A stretch of DNA of 64,000 bases, taken from contig SVDH01000003.1 of the NCBI GenBank assembly GCA_015057865.1, forward strand, positions 46,237 through 110,236, in the 5' to 3' direction. This stretch comes from Lachnospiraceae bacterium. Lineage in GTDB: Bacteria > Bacillota > Clostridia > Lachnospirales > Lachnospiraceae. The notes beneath the pieces are model-generated. The model searched no databases and had not been told where the DNA came from. It saw only the letters and a program-made list of their open reading frames with translations. This document shows, in pieces, positions 32,571 to 42,371 of this stretch (position 1 is its first letter; the number at the start of each line of letters is the position of its first letter). A program made the translations under genes and the position numbers.

Positions 32571-33989
32571 TCAAAGTGAATAGCAGACCTTGCCCGGATT
32601 TAAGAGCATCTTCGGATCACATGCTTTTTTGATTGCTACCATCAGATCCATCTGCTCTTTGCCAAGATATTCCTCCAGACGGTCGATCCTGCAGTTGCCG
32701 ATACCGTGCTCACCGCTGACAGCACCTTCGAGTTCCTTGCCTTTTGCATAGATCTTATCAAAGCATTCTTTACAGATTGCTTCGAACTCTTCCTGGCTCA
32801 TATCATTGACGCAGAGGCTGACATGCACGTTTCCGTCTCCCGCATGTCCGGTCAGACGGATCGCAACACCGGTCTCCTCCTGCAGGGAATTGCAGTAATT
32901 GATCAGTTCTGCCAGATGGCTGATCGGAACGACCACATCACATTCGTCTGTGAGTTCAAACTGCTCTAAGATTGCTTCGAGCGCAGAGCCTCTTACCAGC
33001 CATGCATTCGCAAGTGCTGCCGGTGTGTCATAAACCATGACATCCAGTGCGCCGTTTTCCACAAACAGCTCTGCTGCTTTTTCCAGCAGATCATCGATCT
33101 CATCGTCGCTGAACACTTCAAAGTTCACCAGAAGATATGCGCCGACTTCTTCTCCGTCGATCTTATCCGGATAAACCTTTTTATCCAGGAATTTTTCTAC
33201 GGATGCCACATTCTCACGATCCATGAATTCCAGCGCCTGCGGATTCAGGTTTGCTAGTTTTACCTTGCTGACACATGCGATACAGGTCTCAACGTCAGTA
33301 AACGGTGCCAGGAAGCTGATGGTTCCGGTCGGATTCGGCGCAATGCGCATGGAAAGCTCTGTGATGATGCCAAGCGTTCCTTCCGATCCGCACATCAGGT
33401 TCATCAGACTGTATCCGGAGCAGTTCTTGCTGACCTCAGCACCAAACCGCATGATGTCGCCATTCGGCATAACAACGGTCATCGCCAGCACCCAGTCTCT
33501 GGTGCAGCCGTACTTGCAGGCACGCATGCCGCCTGCGTTTGTTGCCACATTTCCTCCAAGTGTCGCAAACTTTTCGCCCGGATCTGGCGGATACAGCATG
33601 CCCTTGTCCTGGCAAGCCTTCTGCACGTCATCGATCAGTGCGCCTGCCTGCGCACGGATCACCAGGTTATCCAGATCGATCTCATGAATCTGATTCATCT
33701 TCTGCAGATCGATCACAACTCCACCGGAGGTCGGTACGCATCCACCGGAAAGACCGGTGCCGGCGCCACGCGGTACGATCGGCACTTCATATTCATAGCA
33801 CAACTTGCAGACTGCGGATACTTCTTCTGTCGTCTTACATGAAACAACCGCATCCGGCATAAAATGACCGTGCACATCATACTCATCATGTGTGAAATCT
33901 TCGCTGATGTCCTCCCCAAGATATACTCTTCCCGGGACAGCGGCTTTTAACTTTTCAAGCATCTCCTCAGTTGGTTTATTGAATCCCAT
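32571..33989 (-). CDS. FAD-binding 2-hydroxyacid oxidoreductase (GlcD / D-lactate dehydrogenase family)
   Basis: 472 residues from the ATG at 33989 (AAAGGACAAGAG before it); a longer reading lacks support. PCMH-type FAD domain: VPRGAGTGLSGGCVPTSGGV, YPPDPG and GGNVATNAGGMRACKYG. C-terminal cap: LTGHAGDGNVH and SGEHGIG, conserved in glycolate and D-lactate oxidases. It oxidises a 2-hydroxyacid to a 2-oxoacid, cytoplasmic. Electron-transfer flavoprotein or GlcE/GlcF partners are not adjacent. The exact substrate is uncertain. Confidence 0.92.
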   Translation of the reverse strand: MGFNKPTEEMLEKLKAAVPGRVYLGEDISEDFTHDEYDVHGHFMPDAVVSCKTTEEVSAVCKLCYEYEVPIVPRGAGTGLSGGCVPTSGGVVIDLQKMNQIHEIDLDNLVIRAQAGALIDDVQKACQDKGMLYPPDPGEKFATLGGNVATNAGGMRACKYGCTRDWVLAMTVVMPNGDIMRFGAEVSKNCSGYSLMNLMCGSEGTLGIITELSMRIAPNPTGTISFLAPFTDVETCIACVSKVKLANLNPQALEFMDRENVASVEKFLDKKVYPDKIDGEEVGAYLLVNFEVFSDDEIDDLLEKAAELFVENGALDVMVYDTPAALANAWLVRGSALEAILEQFELTDECDVVVPISHLAELINYCNSLQEETGVAIRLTGHAGDGNVHVSLCVNDMSQEEFEAICKECFDKIYAKGKELEGAVSGEHGIGNCRIDRLEEYLGKEQMDLMVAIKKACDPKMLLNPGKVCYSL

Positions 33990-34087
33990 CTCTTGTCCTT
34001 TCTCTGCCATATGACAGAATGCATGATCTCTGCTCCCATAGATAACTAAAACAACTATACATATCATATATCATGCACGATGCATTA

Positions 34088-34942
34088 TCAAGCATTGTCT
34101 TTCAGGAATTCTACGACTTCTTCGAGCATCCGCTCGCCTTCTTCCCTTCCGATCTCATAGACCAGACGCAGCTTGTTCGGATCGTGTTCTGTCTTTCCGA
34201 CTTCAAGTTCACACGGCGGATAAATCACCAGCGTATTGCCAAGTGCCGCCTGCTCTTCCACATAAGCCACCTGCCTGTTGTAAGCCTCTGCCCTGTTCGC
34301 CAGCCGCTTTGCAACCATCGGATATTTCCGCAAGGCGATCGGGATCAAAGGTGCTGCCTTACTCTTTTTCTTCACATATCCTTTCGGCTGCGTCAGGATG
34401 ACAACATTTCGGTCAAATCCTTTATACTGAAAATACTTTAGCGGGATCGAATCCGAGATGCCGCCGTCTAATAAGCGACGACCGCCGATCTGAACCGGTT
34501 CTGAGAAGATCGGCATGGAAGCGGATGCACGGATCCATTCCAGATCTTCATATTTACCGTCTTTACACTTGTGGTAAACTGCCTTTCCGGTATCGACATC
34601 CGTACAGACACAGTAAAATTCCATCGGATTGCTCTCAAAGGTCTCCACATCAAAATAATCTAACTCTGTCGGCAGTCTGTGATAACAAAATTCCGCACCA
34701 TAGTAATCGCCTGTCAAGAGAAGCGATCGCATACTTCCAAACCGCGGATCCTTCGCAAAGCGCTCGTTATACCGAATCACACGCCCAATCTGCCATGACT
34801 GGTAATTGCAACCAAAGCTTGCTCCGGCGGATACACCGATCGCGCCATCGTATCGAATGTCATGCTCCATCATGACATCGATCACACCTGCTGTGAACAT
34901 GCCGCGCATCGCGCCACCTTCCATGATCAAACCTGTTTTCAC
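34088..34942 (-). CDS. Patatin-like phospholipase
   Basis: 284 residues. The N-terminus GLIMEGGAMRGMFTAGV holds the glycine-rich oxyanion loop, IGVSAGASFG the GxSxG nucleophile Ser, and LLDGGISDSIP the catalytic Asp of the Ser-Asp dyad. It is a lipid acyl hydrolase, probably cytoplasmic (no signal peptide). Its start overlaps the stop of the upstream kinase-like gene by 4 nt (ATGA), so the two are translated together. Confidence 0.92.
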   Translation of the reverse strand: MKTGLIMEGGAMRGMFTAGVIDVMMEHDIRYDGAIGVSAGASFGCNYQSWQIGRVIRYNERFAKDPRFGSMRSLLLTGDYYGAEFCYHRLPTELDYFDVETFESNPMEFYCVCTDVDTGKAVYHKCKDGKYEDLEWIRASASMPIFSEPVQIGGRRLLDGGISDSIPLKYFQYKGFDRNVVILTQPKGYVKKKSKAAPLIPIALRKYPMVAKRLANRAEAYNRQVAYVEEQAALGNTLVIYPPCELEVGKTEHDPNKLRLVYEIGREEGERMLEEVVEFLKDNA

Positions 34943-35589
34943 TGCTGCTCCTTTTCTCCATTCTGGTGTCCGTGGATCCGCTCTTCAAGATCGATCCGTT
35001 CCATGATCGCATCGATCGCACCATCAATGCCCAGATCTACCAGATTCAGATACAGATCATAGCTTGCCGGGTGACCCCACTGACGTTTTCTCGTGTTGCG
35101 GTTATAGTAGGTCGCGCGCTGCTTGTCTGTCTTTCTGATCAGGCGTCTCGCTTTCGAATCGGTCAGACCATAACGTTTCATTGCGATCTTTACCCGCTCG
35201 TTAAAGTCCGCATAGAAAAATACTCTCAAAAGATGCGGTTCATCGCGCAGAATATAATCTGCACATCGTCCTACGATTACACAGTTTCTTTCTTTTGCGT
35301 ATTTCATGATGACATCTGTCTGTGCATTGACCACCCTTGCAGCATCTGTCAAAAGCACAGTTGGATCATCTTCATCCATATACCAATGTGGCGGAATATC
35401 CAGATATCCTTCCGGCGTTTCATCATTCTTTTCCACCATTTCCTTGCTGACTTCCATCACCTCTGCTGTTTCATCAACCAACACCTTGTCCAGGTAGCGA
35501 TAGTTCAGCCGTTTTGCAAGTTCCTTTGCAGCATCCGCGCCGCCGGTACAAAACTCACGTCCCACAGTAATAATCCAATCGTATTTCAT
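34939..35589 (-). CDS. Cytidylate kinase-like protein
   Basis: 216 residues. The N-terminus IITVGREFCTGGADAAKELA is the modified P-loop seen in the cytidylate kinase-like family, and CVIVGRCADYILRD follows as in those proteins. RRLIRKTDKQRATYYN is the typical C-terminal Arg/Lys-rich lid. These proteins are common in Clostridia and are distinct from the Cmk housekeeping enzyme; the substrate is not established. Coupled to the patatin-like gene. Confidence 0.85.
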   Translation of the reverse strand: MKYDWIITVGREFCTGGADAAKELAKRLNYRYLDKVLVDETAEVMEVSKEMVEKNDETPEGYLDIPPHWYMDEDDPTVLLTDAARVVNAQTDVIMKYAKERNCVIVGRCADYILRDEPHLLRVFFYADFNERVKIAMKRYGLTDSKARRLIRKTDKQRATYYNRNTRKRQWGHPASYDLYLNLVDLGIDGAIDAIMERIDLEERIHGHQNGEKEQQ

Positions 35590-35704
35590 GGCTCTCTCCT
35601 CCGCTTTTTCTACGTTTTAGAGTTATTATTTATTTTACACTTTTTCAGAGCGAATGAAAAGAAGCTGCAAAAATATCTCTAAAGCAAATTCGACAGATTG
35701 CCAT

Positions 35705-35732
35705 TTGACATCCATTTCGTGTATAGTATAGA
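35705..35732 (+). promoter_or_regulatory. Promoter of the MATE-aldo/keto reductase pair
   Basis: TTGACA (35705-35710), 16 bp, TATAGA (35727-35732), 31 bp before the TTG start codon. Confidence 0.6.
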
Positions 35733-35763
35733 GATACTTTGAAAACGAAAGGAAGCGAGTCAC

Positions 35764-37155
35764 TTGGCAAAGGCCCAAAAGTCCCGACAGATCGATATGC
35801 TGCACGGGCCTCTTTTCAAAAAAATACTACTGTTCGCACTGCCGCTTGCGGCAACAAGCCTTTTACAGCAGCTGTTCAACACGGCCGATCAGGCGATCGT
35901 CGGACGGTTTGCCGGCAGTGCTGCACTGGCGGCGGTCGGAAGCAACGGATCTTTAATTACACTTCTGATCAATCTGTTCGTCGGGGTATCGATCGGCTCG
36001 AATGTCCTGATTGCCCGAATGATCGGAGAAGGCAGGCGAAAAGGCATTCCGGATGCGGTCCATACCGCTATGACACTGGCGATCGTCTGCGGTTTTCTGC
36101 TGCTCGTGATCGGAAATGTATTTGCAAAGCCGATCCTAATCCTGATGGGCGCGCCAAGTGATGTGATCGATCTGGCAGCATTGTACCTGCGGATCTATTT
36201 TCTCGGCATGCCGTTCTTTATGATCTATAACTTCGGTTCATCCATCTTACGGAGTGTCGGCGATACCAGAAGACCGCTTTACTGCCTGATGTTCTCTGGT
36301 GTTGTAAACGTGGCATTAAACCTGCTTTTTGTCATCGTATTCCAGATGAGCGTCGCGGGCGTCGCACTGGCAACACTGATCTCAAACGGAATCAGTGCAT
36401 GTATGGTACTCTATTTCCTGACACACGAGGAAAGTGATATCCGACTGTCACTTCGGAATCTGCACATTGATAGGGAATGCATGAATCAGATCCTTCGGAT
36501 CGGCATCCCGACCGGGCTGCAGGGCGTCGTCTTTTCGATCTCCAACATCGTGATCCAGAGCGGAATCAACAGCTTCGGTTCCTCTGTCATGGCAGGCTTT
36601 TCCGCCGCGGTCAGTTTTGACATCTTCAGCTTCTTTATGATCAATGCGTTCAGCCAGACATCGGTCACATTTACGAGTCAGAATTTCGGTGCCGGTGAGA
36701 TTGAACGATGCAAAAAGGTCTACCGCCTCTGTCTGGGACTGGGCCTTTTAGGCTCTGCGATCCTGGTTGCCGTGATCATGCTGGGGCGAAACTTTTTCGT
36801 CGAACTGTATACGACAGATGCGCTTGTCATGTCCTATGCGATCTACCGGATGATGAGAGCCTTTTCAGTTCACTATATCAGTGGTATATTTGAGATAACC
36901 GGATCAACGCTACGTGGCATGGGTTATTCCGTTTTGCCGACTGTGATCACACTGCTTGGCTCATGTGTATTCCGTCTGATTTGGATGTTCACGATATTCC
37001 AGGCACACCACACCTACGCAATGCTTGTTTATATCTATCCGATTTCCTGGGTGGTCACGAGTATTGCGATGCTGATCGTATATTTCATCATTCGAAAACG
37101 GGTGTTTGCCAGAATGCAGACAAGGAGTGAAAATAATGCAATATCGAAAGAATAA
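35764..37155 (+). CDS. MATE family efflux transporter
   Basis: 463 residues, twelve predicted membrane helices. Start region: HGPLFKKILLFALPLAATS and FNTADQAIVGRFAG; the second half includes VTFTSQNFGAGE, typical of MATE transporters. The start is TTG, with AAAGGA ten bases upstream; a later ATG (MLHGPLFK) would lose only a short tail. It exports drugs or metabolites by Na+ or H+ antiport; the substrate is unknown. Its last 20 bp overlap the start of the next gene, an aldo/keto reductase, pointing to coupled expression. Confidence 0.92.
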   Translation: MAKAQKSRQIDMLHGPLFKKILLFALPLAATSLLQQLFNTADQAIVGRFAGSAALAAVGSNGSLITLLINLFVGVSIGSNVLIARMIGEGRRKGIPDAVHTAMTLAIVCGFLLLVIGNVFAKPILILMGAPSDVIDLAALYLRIYFLGMPFFMIYNFGSSILRSVGDTRRPLYCLMFSGVVNVALNLLFVIVFQMSVAGVALATLISNGISACMVLYFLTHEESDIRLSLRNLHIDRECMNQILRIGIPTGLQGVVFSISNIVIQSGINSFGSSVMAGFSAAVSFDIFSFFMINAFSQTSVTFTSQNFGAGEIERCKKVYRLCLGLGLLGSAILVAVIMLGRNFFVELYTTDALVMSYAIYRMMRAFSVHYISGIFEITGSTLRGMGYSVLPTVITLLGSCVFRLIWMFTIFQAHHTYAMLVYIYPISWVVTSIAMLIVYFIIRKRVFARMQTRSENNAISKE

Positions 37156-38323
37156 AAATGGAGACGACTGGTCGGTTTTAGGATATGGCTGTATGCGTTT
37201 TTCAAAGAACGGTACTTCTATCGATCTCGATAAGGCTGAGCAGGAGCTGATGGAAGCGTATCGCCAGGGTATCAACTATTATGACACGGCATACATCTAT
37301 CAGGGAAGCGAGGAAGCACTTGGAAAGATCTTGGAAAAGAACGGGATCCGCGAGCAGATCTGTATTGCGACGAAGCTGCCGCATTATCTTTTAAAAGACC
37401 GGAAAAAAGCAGAGGAAATGTTCAAAACACAGTTAAAGCGCCTGCGTACGAACTATATTGACAACTATCTGATGCATATGCTGACGGATGTCGATACCTG
37501 GAAGCATCTGGAAGAGAATGGCGTGAGAGATTTCCTGGAGGAAAAGAAAGCGGAAGGTACGATCAAAAACATCGGCTTCTCATTCCATGGAAATACGGAT
37601 GCGTTCTTAAAGATCCTGGATGCCTATGATTGGGACTTCTGCCAGATTCAGTACAATTATATTGATGAGATCTCACAGGCCGGAAGAACCGGTCTTGAAG
37701 AAGCACAACGCAGAGGAATCCCGGTGATCATCATGGAGCCCTTAAGAGGCGGGAAGCTGGCGAATGTCCCGGAAGAAGCAAAGAAACTGATCGCGGACTA
37801 TGAGAAAAGATCAGAAGGCACCTACTCAGCTGCAAAAATGGGACTGCGCTGGCTCTATGACCAGCCCGGCGTAACGGTTGTCTTATCCGGCATGAATTCC
37901 CTGGAAATGGTGCAGGAAAATGTGAAGACCGCCGCAGAAGCGCTGCCGGGCTGTATGTCAGATGATGAACGTGCACTTGTCGAACAGGTAAAGACCATTA
38001 TTCAGAAAAACACCCGTGTCGGATGCACCGGCTGCCGGTATTGCATGCCCTGTCCTGCAGGGATTGATATCCCAGCAACATTCTTTAGCTGGAACACCAT
38101 GGCAAGCGAAGGAAAAAAGACCGCACGGGCGGAGTACTTGCGAACAAGCGCGATGGCGACCAATACGGTCCCGCCAAGCAAATGCGTCGGATGCGGAAAG
38201 TGTGAAAAGATCTGTCCGCAGCAACTGCCGATCAGAAAGCTCTTAAAGGAAGCGGATCATGAGCTTCGGCCATTCTATCTGCGTGCTGCGGAGCCGCTGA
38301 TCAAAAAACTGATGCGGCGGTAG
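37136..38323 (+). CDS. Aldo/keto reductase with C-terminal ferredoxin domain
   Basis: 395 residues from the ATG at 37136 (AAGGAGTG before it). AKR barrel: LGYGCMRFSKNG, catalytic Tyr in GINYYDTAYIYQGSEEALG, Lys in IATKLPHY and His in LMHML. The C-terminal ~90 residues carry two cysteine sets: GCTGCRYCMPCPAGID and CVGCGKCEKICPQ, fitting 4Fe-4S clusters. This oxidoreductase type is widespread in Clostridia but of unknown substrate, and may use ferredoxin instead of NADPH. It overlaps the MATE gene. Confidence 0.92.
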   Translation: MQYRKNKNGDDWSVLGYGCMRFSKNGTSIDLDKAEQELMEAYRQGINYYDTAYIYQGSEEALGKILEKNGIREQICIATKLPHYLLKDRKKAEEMFKTQLKRLRTNYIDNYLMHMLTDVDTWKHLEENGVRDFLEEKKAEGTIKNIGFSFHGNTDAFLKILDAYDWDFCQIQYNYIDEISQAGRTGLEEAQRRGIPVIIMEPLRGGKLANVPEEAKKLIADYEKRSEGTYSAAKMGLRWLYDQPGVTVVLSGMNSLEMVQENVKTAAEALPGCMSDDERALVEQVKTIIQKNTRVGCTGCRYCMPCPAGIDIPATFFSWNTMASEGKKTARAEYLRTSAMATNTVPPSKCVGCGKCEKICPQQLPIRKLLKEADHELRPFYLRAAEPLIKKLMRR

Positions 38324-38373
38324 ACATCGTTGCGGACCAACAAATACATGACCTTCTTTTCACCAAAACAAAA

Positions 38374-38424
38374 AAAGAGATGCGCACAACAATACATAAA
38401 TTGTTGTTGCCCATCTCTTTTATT
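38374..38424. terminator. Bidirectional terminator between convergent genes
   Basis: AAGAGATG-GCACAACAAT pairs with ATTGTTGTTGC-CATCTCTT, with A- and T-rich ends on both sides. It lies between the aldo/keto reductase (plus) and the OFA transporter (minus). Confidence 0.85.
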
Positions 38425-38464
38425 TGTTTCTAATATTCAGAAACCAATATTTGTATGCCTGACG

Positions 38465-39679
38465 TTATGCTTTCGGCCGTCTGATCGCAACAGATACGAT
38501 CGCACCAAGGACAACTGCACCGATCATCATGACCAGGCAGCTCATGTAGGAACCGCTGTTATCATACAGCTTTCCTGCAATCGTGGATGCAAAGGATGCG
38601 ATCAAAAGGTTTGTGTTGATCAGCGAGAAGTTCATCGCATAATTCTTTCTGCCAAAGAAATCCGCAATGATCGCCGAGTTGGTCGGAGTAACGCCGCCGT
38701 ATGCGAAACCACCCACAACGAAACCAAGGATGATCAGCGGGAATGCACCGCTCTTAAGTGCCATGATCAGGATCGCACCAGCGATGACAAATACGATCAT
38801 ATCCAATGTAATCGTCAGGCGGAATCCAACCTTATCAAACAGTCCGCCGAAGATAACACGGCCAACACCGTTTAAGATGGAGATCAGACCAACGACCGTT
38901 GCAACCGTACCCGGTGAGATCGATGTTCCGACCTGTGTCGCAATACCACTTGCCTGCGATACCAGTACCAGGCCTGCTGCGGAAACCAGGATTGCCCAGA
39001 TATAGTACATCCAGAATGTAGGACGTCTTACCATCTGGCCAAGATTGATCTCGGTTGCCGGCTCTCTGACGGTCTTCTGCTTTTTCGGTGCCGGTGGAGC
39101 AAAATCCGGGCCCGGCTTTGTAAAGAAGAAGCTGCAGATTACAAAGACAACACAGATCACGATACCAAGGATACGGAAAGTTCCTCTCCATGCATCATCT
39201 CCGGGAGGTGCGACAGCAGCAAATACTTTACCGATGATAAACGCACTCAAACCGAATCCCATCAGCAGGATACCGGAGATCAGACCCTGTTTGTCCGGGA
39301 ACCATGCTGACATCGTACCCATAACAGTCGTATACGCAAAGCCTGCGCCAAGACCGGCGATCACGCCAAAGCCAAGATACAGAAGCACCGGTGTCGCGCC
39401 TGTAGCACCTGCGATCAGGAAACCGATCAGGAACAGAACGCCTGCACAGATGATAAAGATTTTTGGACTGATTTTTTTTGACATGATTCCACCAATCAGC
39501 GCGCCGATGCAGAAAAATGCCATGACGAGTGTGAAGGTCATCGACAGCTGTCCCTGACTCCAGTCAGGATATGTCGCACCGATGCTCTTTGCCATAACGG
39601 ACCAGGCATAAACGAGGCCGGCAAGAAGCATTACGATGACGCCGATGATCGCGTACACCCAACGATTCATTTTTTTCAT
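38465..39679 (-). CDS. OFA-type MFS transporter
   Basis: 404 residues, twelve predicted membrane helices. The start MKKMNRWVYAIIGVIVMLLA with GLVYAWSV is the pattern of the oxalate/formate antiporter (OFA) family, and GAGFAYTTVMGTMSAWFPDK and GGFAYGGVTPTNSAIIADF agree. The ATG at 39679 follows AGGGGGAA. These proteins exchange organic or amino acids. The substrate is not readable here. Convergent with the aldo/keto reductase. Confidence 0.9.
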   Translation of the reverse strand: MKKMNRWVYAIIGVIVMLLAGLVYAWSVMAKSIGATYPDWSQGQLSMTFTLVMAFFCIGALIGGIMSKKISPKIFIICAGVLFLIGFLIAGATGATPVLLYLGFGVIAGLGAGFAYTTVMGTMSAWFPDKQGLISGILLMGFGLSAFIIGKVFAAVAPPGDDAWRGTFRILGIVICVVFVICSFFFTKPGPDFAPPAPKKQKTVREPATEINLGQMVRRPTFWMYYIWAILVSAAGLVLVSQASGIATQVGTSISPGTVATVVGLISILNGVGRVIFGGLFDKVGFRLTITLDMIVFVIAGAILIMALKSGAFPLIILGFVVGGFAYGGVTPTNSAIIADFFGRKNYAMNFSLINTNLLIASFASTIAGKLYDNSGSYMSCLVMMIGAVVLGAIVSVAIRRPKA

Positions 39680-39780
39680 AAAACAATTCCCCCTAAATGA
39701 CAAATTATAAAATTATGTATCATATATAACTAATTAATTATAGACGGTTTTTCTCCTTCTTTCAACAGTATAATACAGAA

Positions 39781-39824
39781 AAAAAGGGGATTCTTCATAC
39801 ATCAGTGATGAAAAATCCCCTTTT
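39781..39824. terminator. Terminator after the superoxide reductase gene
   Basis: AAAAGGGGATT pairs with AATCCCCTTTT (inner TTCAT/ATGAA), with A/T-rich ends on both strands. It lies ~90 bp after the stop codon of the minus-strand gene. Confidence 0.75.
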
Positions 39825-39914
39825 GATTCTGTATTGCGTACAGTCACAGCGAAGTAACTCTGCTTCGCAGCAATTCATATTTCAGAACTTGTTTCAAAAC
39901 CCGCAACAGATTCC

Positions 39915-40289
39915 TTACAATGTTCCTTTCCAGAATCCGTGCAGGTTGCAGTATTCGTATGCTGCCACAACTTCATCATCTGCACAGATCATGAATTCTG
40001 CCTTCGGCGCATCTCCCGGATTCAATACTTTACGCTGTCTGCCCTGTTTGGTCTCGAGCATTATGAATGTGATATAGTGCTCTTCCAACATCGGATGATC
40101 AACTGAGCCAACCGTAACGGTAACCTTCTGTCCGTCTACCGCGATCACCGGAACATGCTTTTCCTGTGCTGCATCAGTGGTGTTCGGAACAAGCTCTGTC
40201 ATCTTATCGCCGCAGCAAACAGGTGTCACACCGGAATCATTGACCATAGCCGCAATATTCCCGCATTTTTCACATTTGTATATTTTCAT
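39915..40289 (-). CDS. dfx: Desulfoferrodoxin (superoxide reductase)
   Basis: 124 residues. N-terminal desulforedoxin-like centre: YKCEKCGN and PVCCGD supply the four Cys. The C-terminal SOR domain has EKHVPV, HPMLEEHYI and EYCNLHGFW, matching the His4-Cys iron site. It reduces superoxide to peroxide without making O2, a typical protection of anaerobes. AGGAGG precedes the start. Monocistronic. Confidence 0.95.
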   Translation of the reverse strand: MKIYKCEKCGNIAAMVNDSGVTPVCCGDKMTELVPNTTDAAQEKHVPVIAVDGQKVTVTVGSVDHPMLEEHYITFIMLETKQGRQRKVLNPGDAPKAEFMICADDEVVAAYEYCNLHGFWKGTL

Positions 40290-40411
40290 ACCATGTTTCC
40301 TCCTATTTCATAAACCCTTATGCATATACAGTTACCATTTAGTATCTGCAATCATTGTACACGATAATTCGGAAAAATGAAATGGAGAATTGGTAGAATT
40401 GTTCATTTCAC

Positions 40412-40454
40412 ACAAAACGAAGAAGAAGCCACATAAATGCAGCTTCTTCTTTCG
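40412..40454 (-). terminator. Terminator of the liv operon
   Basis: On the minus strand CGAAAGAAGAAGC pairs with GCTTCTTCTTCG, then TTTTGTG follows. It lies 42 bp after the livM stop. Confidence 0.75.
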
Positions 40455-40496
40455 TATTGAATGTTCTGTTGAGTATTAGAACTTTTGCAGATTGTT

Positions 40497-41471
40497 TTAT
40501 TCTGCCGCTTTTGTTTCTCCCACTTTCGGAATACTCCTTCGTGGCGAGAGAACCTGGAATCCGGTCTTCTTGTAAAGTGTACCCATGATTCCGTCCGGAG
40601 CAAGCAGGATTACAACGATCGCGATGATACCAAGTACGATGTTTGACATACCCGGGAAGTTGTACATGATCTGCGTAATGATAACGTAGAGTACAGCACC
40701 TACGATCGGGCCTTCCATTGTTCCCAGACCACCGATGATAACAGCGAATGTCATAGCGATAGTCCAGTTAATGGAGAATCCTGTTGACGGGTTAATGTAT
40801 GCTGTCTGCATGTACTGCGCGCCACCGATGAGACCCATCATGAAGCATGCGATAACATAACATCTAAGCTTTGTCTTGTAAATCTCAACACCCATGGTCT
40901 CAGCTGCAGAAGCGCTGTCACGGATCGCCATCAATGCAAGTCCTGTCTTGGTTCTAAGCAGGATGTAAACAACAAGAGTTGCGATTACCGCTACAACCAG
41001 CGCGGTGTAATACAGCTGTCTTGTGCTCATGCCAAATACAGAGTTGATACTCCAGTCTTTTGCGTATCCGACAAACTTCCAGTTTGAGAAGAATACGTTC
41101 AAAGCTTCTGCTACGATCCATGTACCGATTGCGAAGTATACACCGCTCATCTTGAAGATTGCCGGTGATACAGCAAGTCCAAACAGGGCACAGATTACTG
41201 CTCCGATGATGATGGAGAGATAAATGTTAACACCAAACTGTACCGAGAGGATCGTCAGTGTATAACCGCCGATTCCGATGAACGCCTGCATGCCGAGGGA
41301 GAGCATACCTGCATATCCGCCAAGAAGATTCCACATCTGGCTCATTGCGAGGTATAAGCACATAAGCGTTACCATCTGAAGGAGGTTGTTTGAACCTGCT
41401 GCCGGCAGAATTCCAAATAACACAACGATAGCGATAATTAAGATGATTAAATTTTGTTTTTTCATTTTCAT
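40497..41471 (-). CDS. livM: Branched-chain amino acid-type ABC permease, LivM
   Basis: 324 residues, eight to nine membrane segments, with the LivM marks LLGGYAGMLSLGMQAFIGIGG near residue 50 and ALMAIRDSASAAETMGVEIYKTKLRCYVI in the second half (split: AIRDSASAAETMGV, YKTKLRC). It is the second membrane subunit of a HAAT-family importer and last gene of the livKGFHM-order operon, 15 bp after LivH. A terminator follows. Confidence 0.93.
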   Translation of the reverse strand: MKMKKQNLIILIIAIVVLFGILPAAGSNNLLQMVTLMCLYLAMSQMWNLLGGYAGMLSLGMQAFIGIGGYTLTILSVQFGVNIYLSIIIGAVICALFGLAVSPAIFKMSGVYFAIGTWIVAEALNVFFSNWKFVGYAKDWSINSVFGMSTRQLYYTALVVAVIATLVVYILLRTKTGLALMAIRDSASAAETMGVEIYKTKLRCYVIACFMMGLIGGAQYMQTAYINPSTGFSINWTIAMTFAVIIGGLGTMEGPIVGAVLYVIITQIMYNFPGMSNIVLGIIAIVVILLAPDGIMGTLYKKTGFQVLSPRRSIPKVGETKAAE

Positions 41472-41486
41472 AATATCCGTCCCCCC

Positions 41487-42353
41487 TTATTTCCGCACCG
41501 CAGACGTTGCGAACAATCCGTTTGGCCGGAGAGCCAGAATTACGAGTAACACGATGTAAGCGATCAGCATCTGAACACCGGATCCGAATGCGAATCCGCC
41601 AAGAAGCTGAGCAACACCAAGTACGATACCACCGATCAGTGTACCGAACAGACTTCCCATACCACCGATTACAACAACACCGAATGCGATGATCAGGTAC
41701 TGTGTACCGGATGACGGATAGAATGTAAAGGTAGAACCTACCAGTGTTCCGGCTACTGCTGTGATACCCATACAGATAACCATTGCAGCCGCAAATGCCA
41801 TCTTGGTATTAACGCCCATCAGCTCTGCTGCCATCGGGTCATCAGAGGTTGCACGGATGGAACGTCCGAAGTTTGTCTTCTGCATTACAAGTGCAAGACC
41901 AACGATGATGATAACTGCTACGATGAAACTGATCAGGTAGCTTGCTGAAACAGATAATACCGGTGTGGTAATAACGTTTACAGATGCCATCTTGTTTGTC
42001 AGCAGCTGGTTGTCAGCGCTGAAGATCTTCAGCATCAGGTTTGCCAGGAAGATGGAAAGACCGAAGGTAACCAGAAGAGCCGGTGCCTCGCCTTTGTCCA
42101 TAACCCGGTTAACCAGGAACTGCTGTACGACAAATCCGATAACGCACATGACGATTACGGATATGATAGTAGAAATGACCAGGTTGAAGCCAAGCGCGTT
42201 GGATACAACCATTGTAATATAGGTACCCAGGATCATCAGGTCACCATGTGCCAGGTTTGTCAGCTTCATGATACCGAAAACAAGTGACATACCAATGCCG
42301 ATCATGGAGTACAGACCGCCCAGAAGGATACCGGTAATAATACATTGTAACAT
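41487..42353 (-). CDS. livH: Branched-chain amino acid-type ABC permease, LivH
   Basis: 288 residues, about eight membrane helices. The start YSMIGIGMSLVFGIMKLTNL with AHGDLM and later IRATSDDPMAAELMGVN are the LivH signature. The mate of LivM, 18 bp after LivF. An AAGGAGGA site precedes the ATG. Confidence 0.93.
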   Translation of the reverse strand: MLQCIITGILLGGLYSMIGIGMSLVFGIMKLTNLAHGDLMILGTYITMVVSNALGFNLVISTIISVIVMCVIGFVVQQFLVNRVMDKGEAPALLVTFGLSIFLANLMLKIFSADNQLLTNKMASVNVITTPVLSVSASYLISFIVAVIIIVGLALVMQKTNFGRSIRATSDDPMAAELMGVNTKMAFAAAMVICMGITAVAGTLVGSTFTFYPSSGTQYLIIAFGVVVIGGMGSLFGTLIGGIVLGVAQLLGGFAFGSGVQMLIAYIVLLVILALRPNGLFATSAVRK

Positions 42354-42371
42354 TTACACGTCCTCCTTTCC

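Noticed and set aside
38374..38424. Possible further copy of the dispersed palindromic element
   Set aside because: The stem lacks the GGGACGGTTCT core; it is an ordinary bidirectional terminator.
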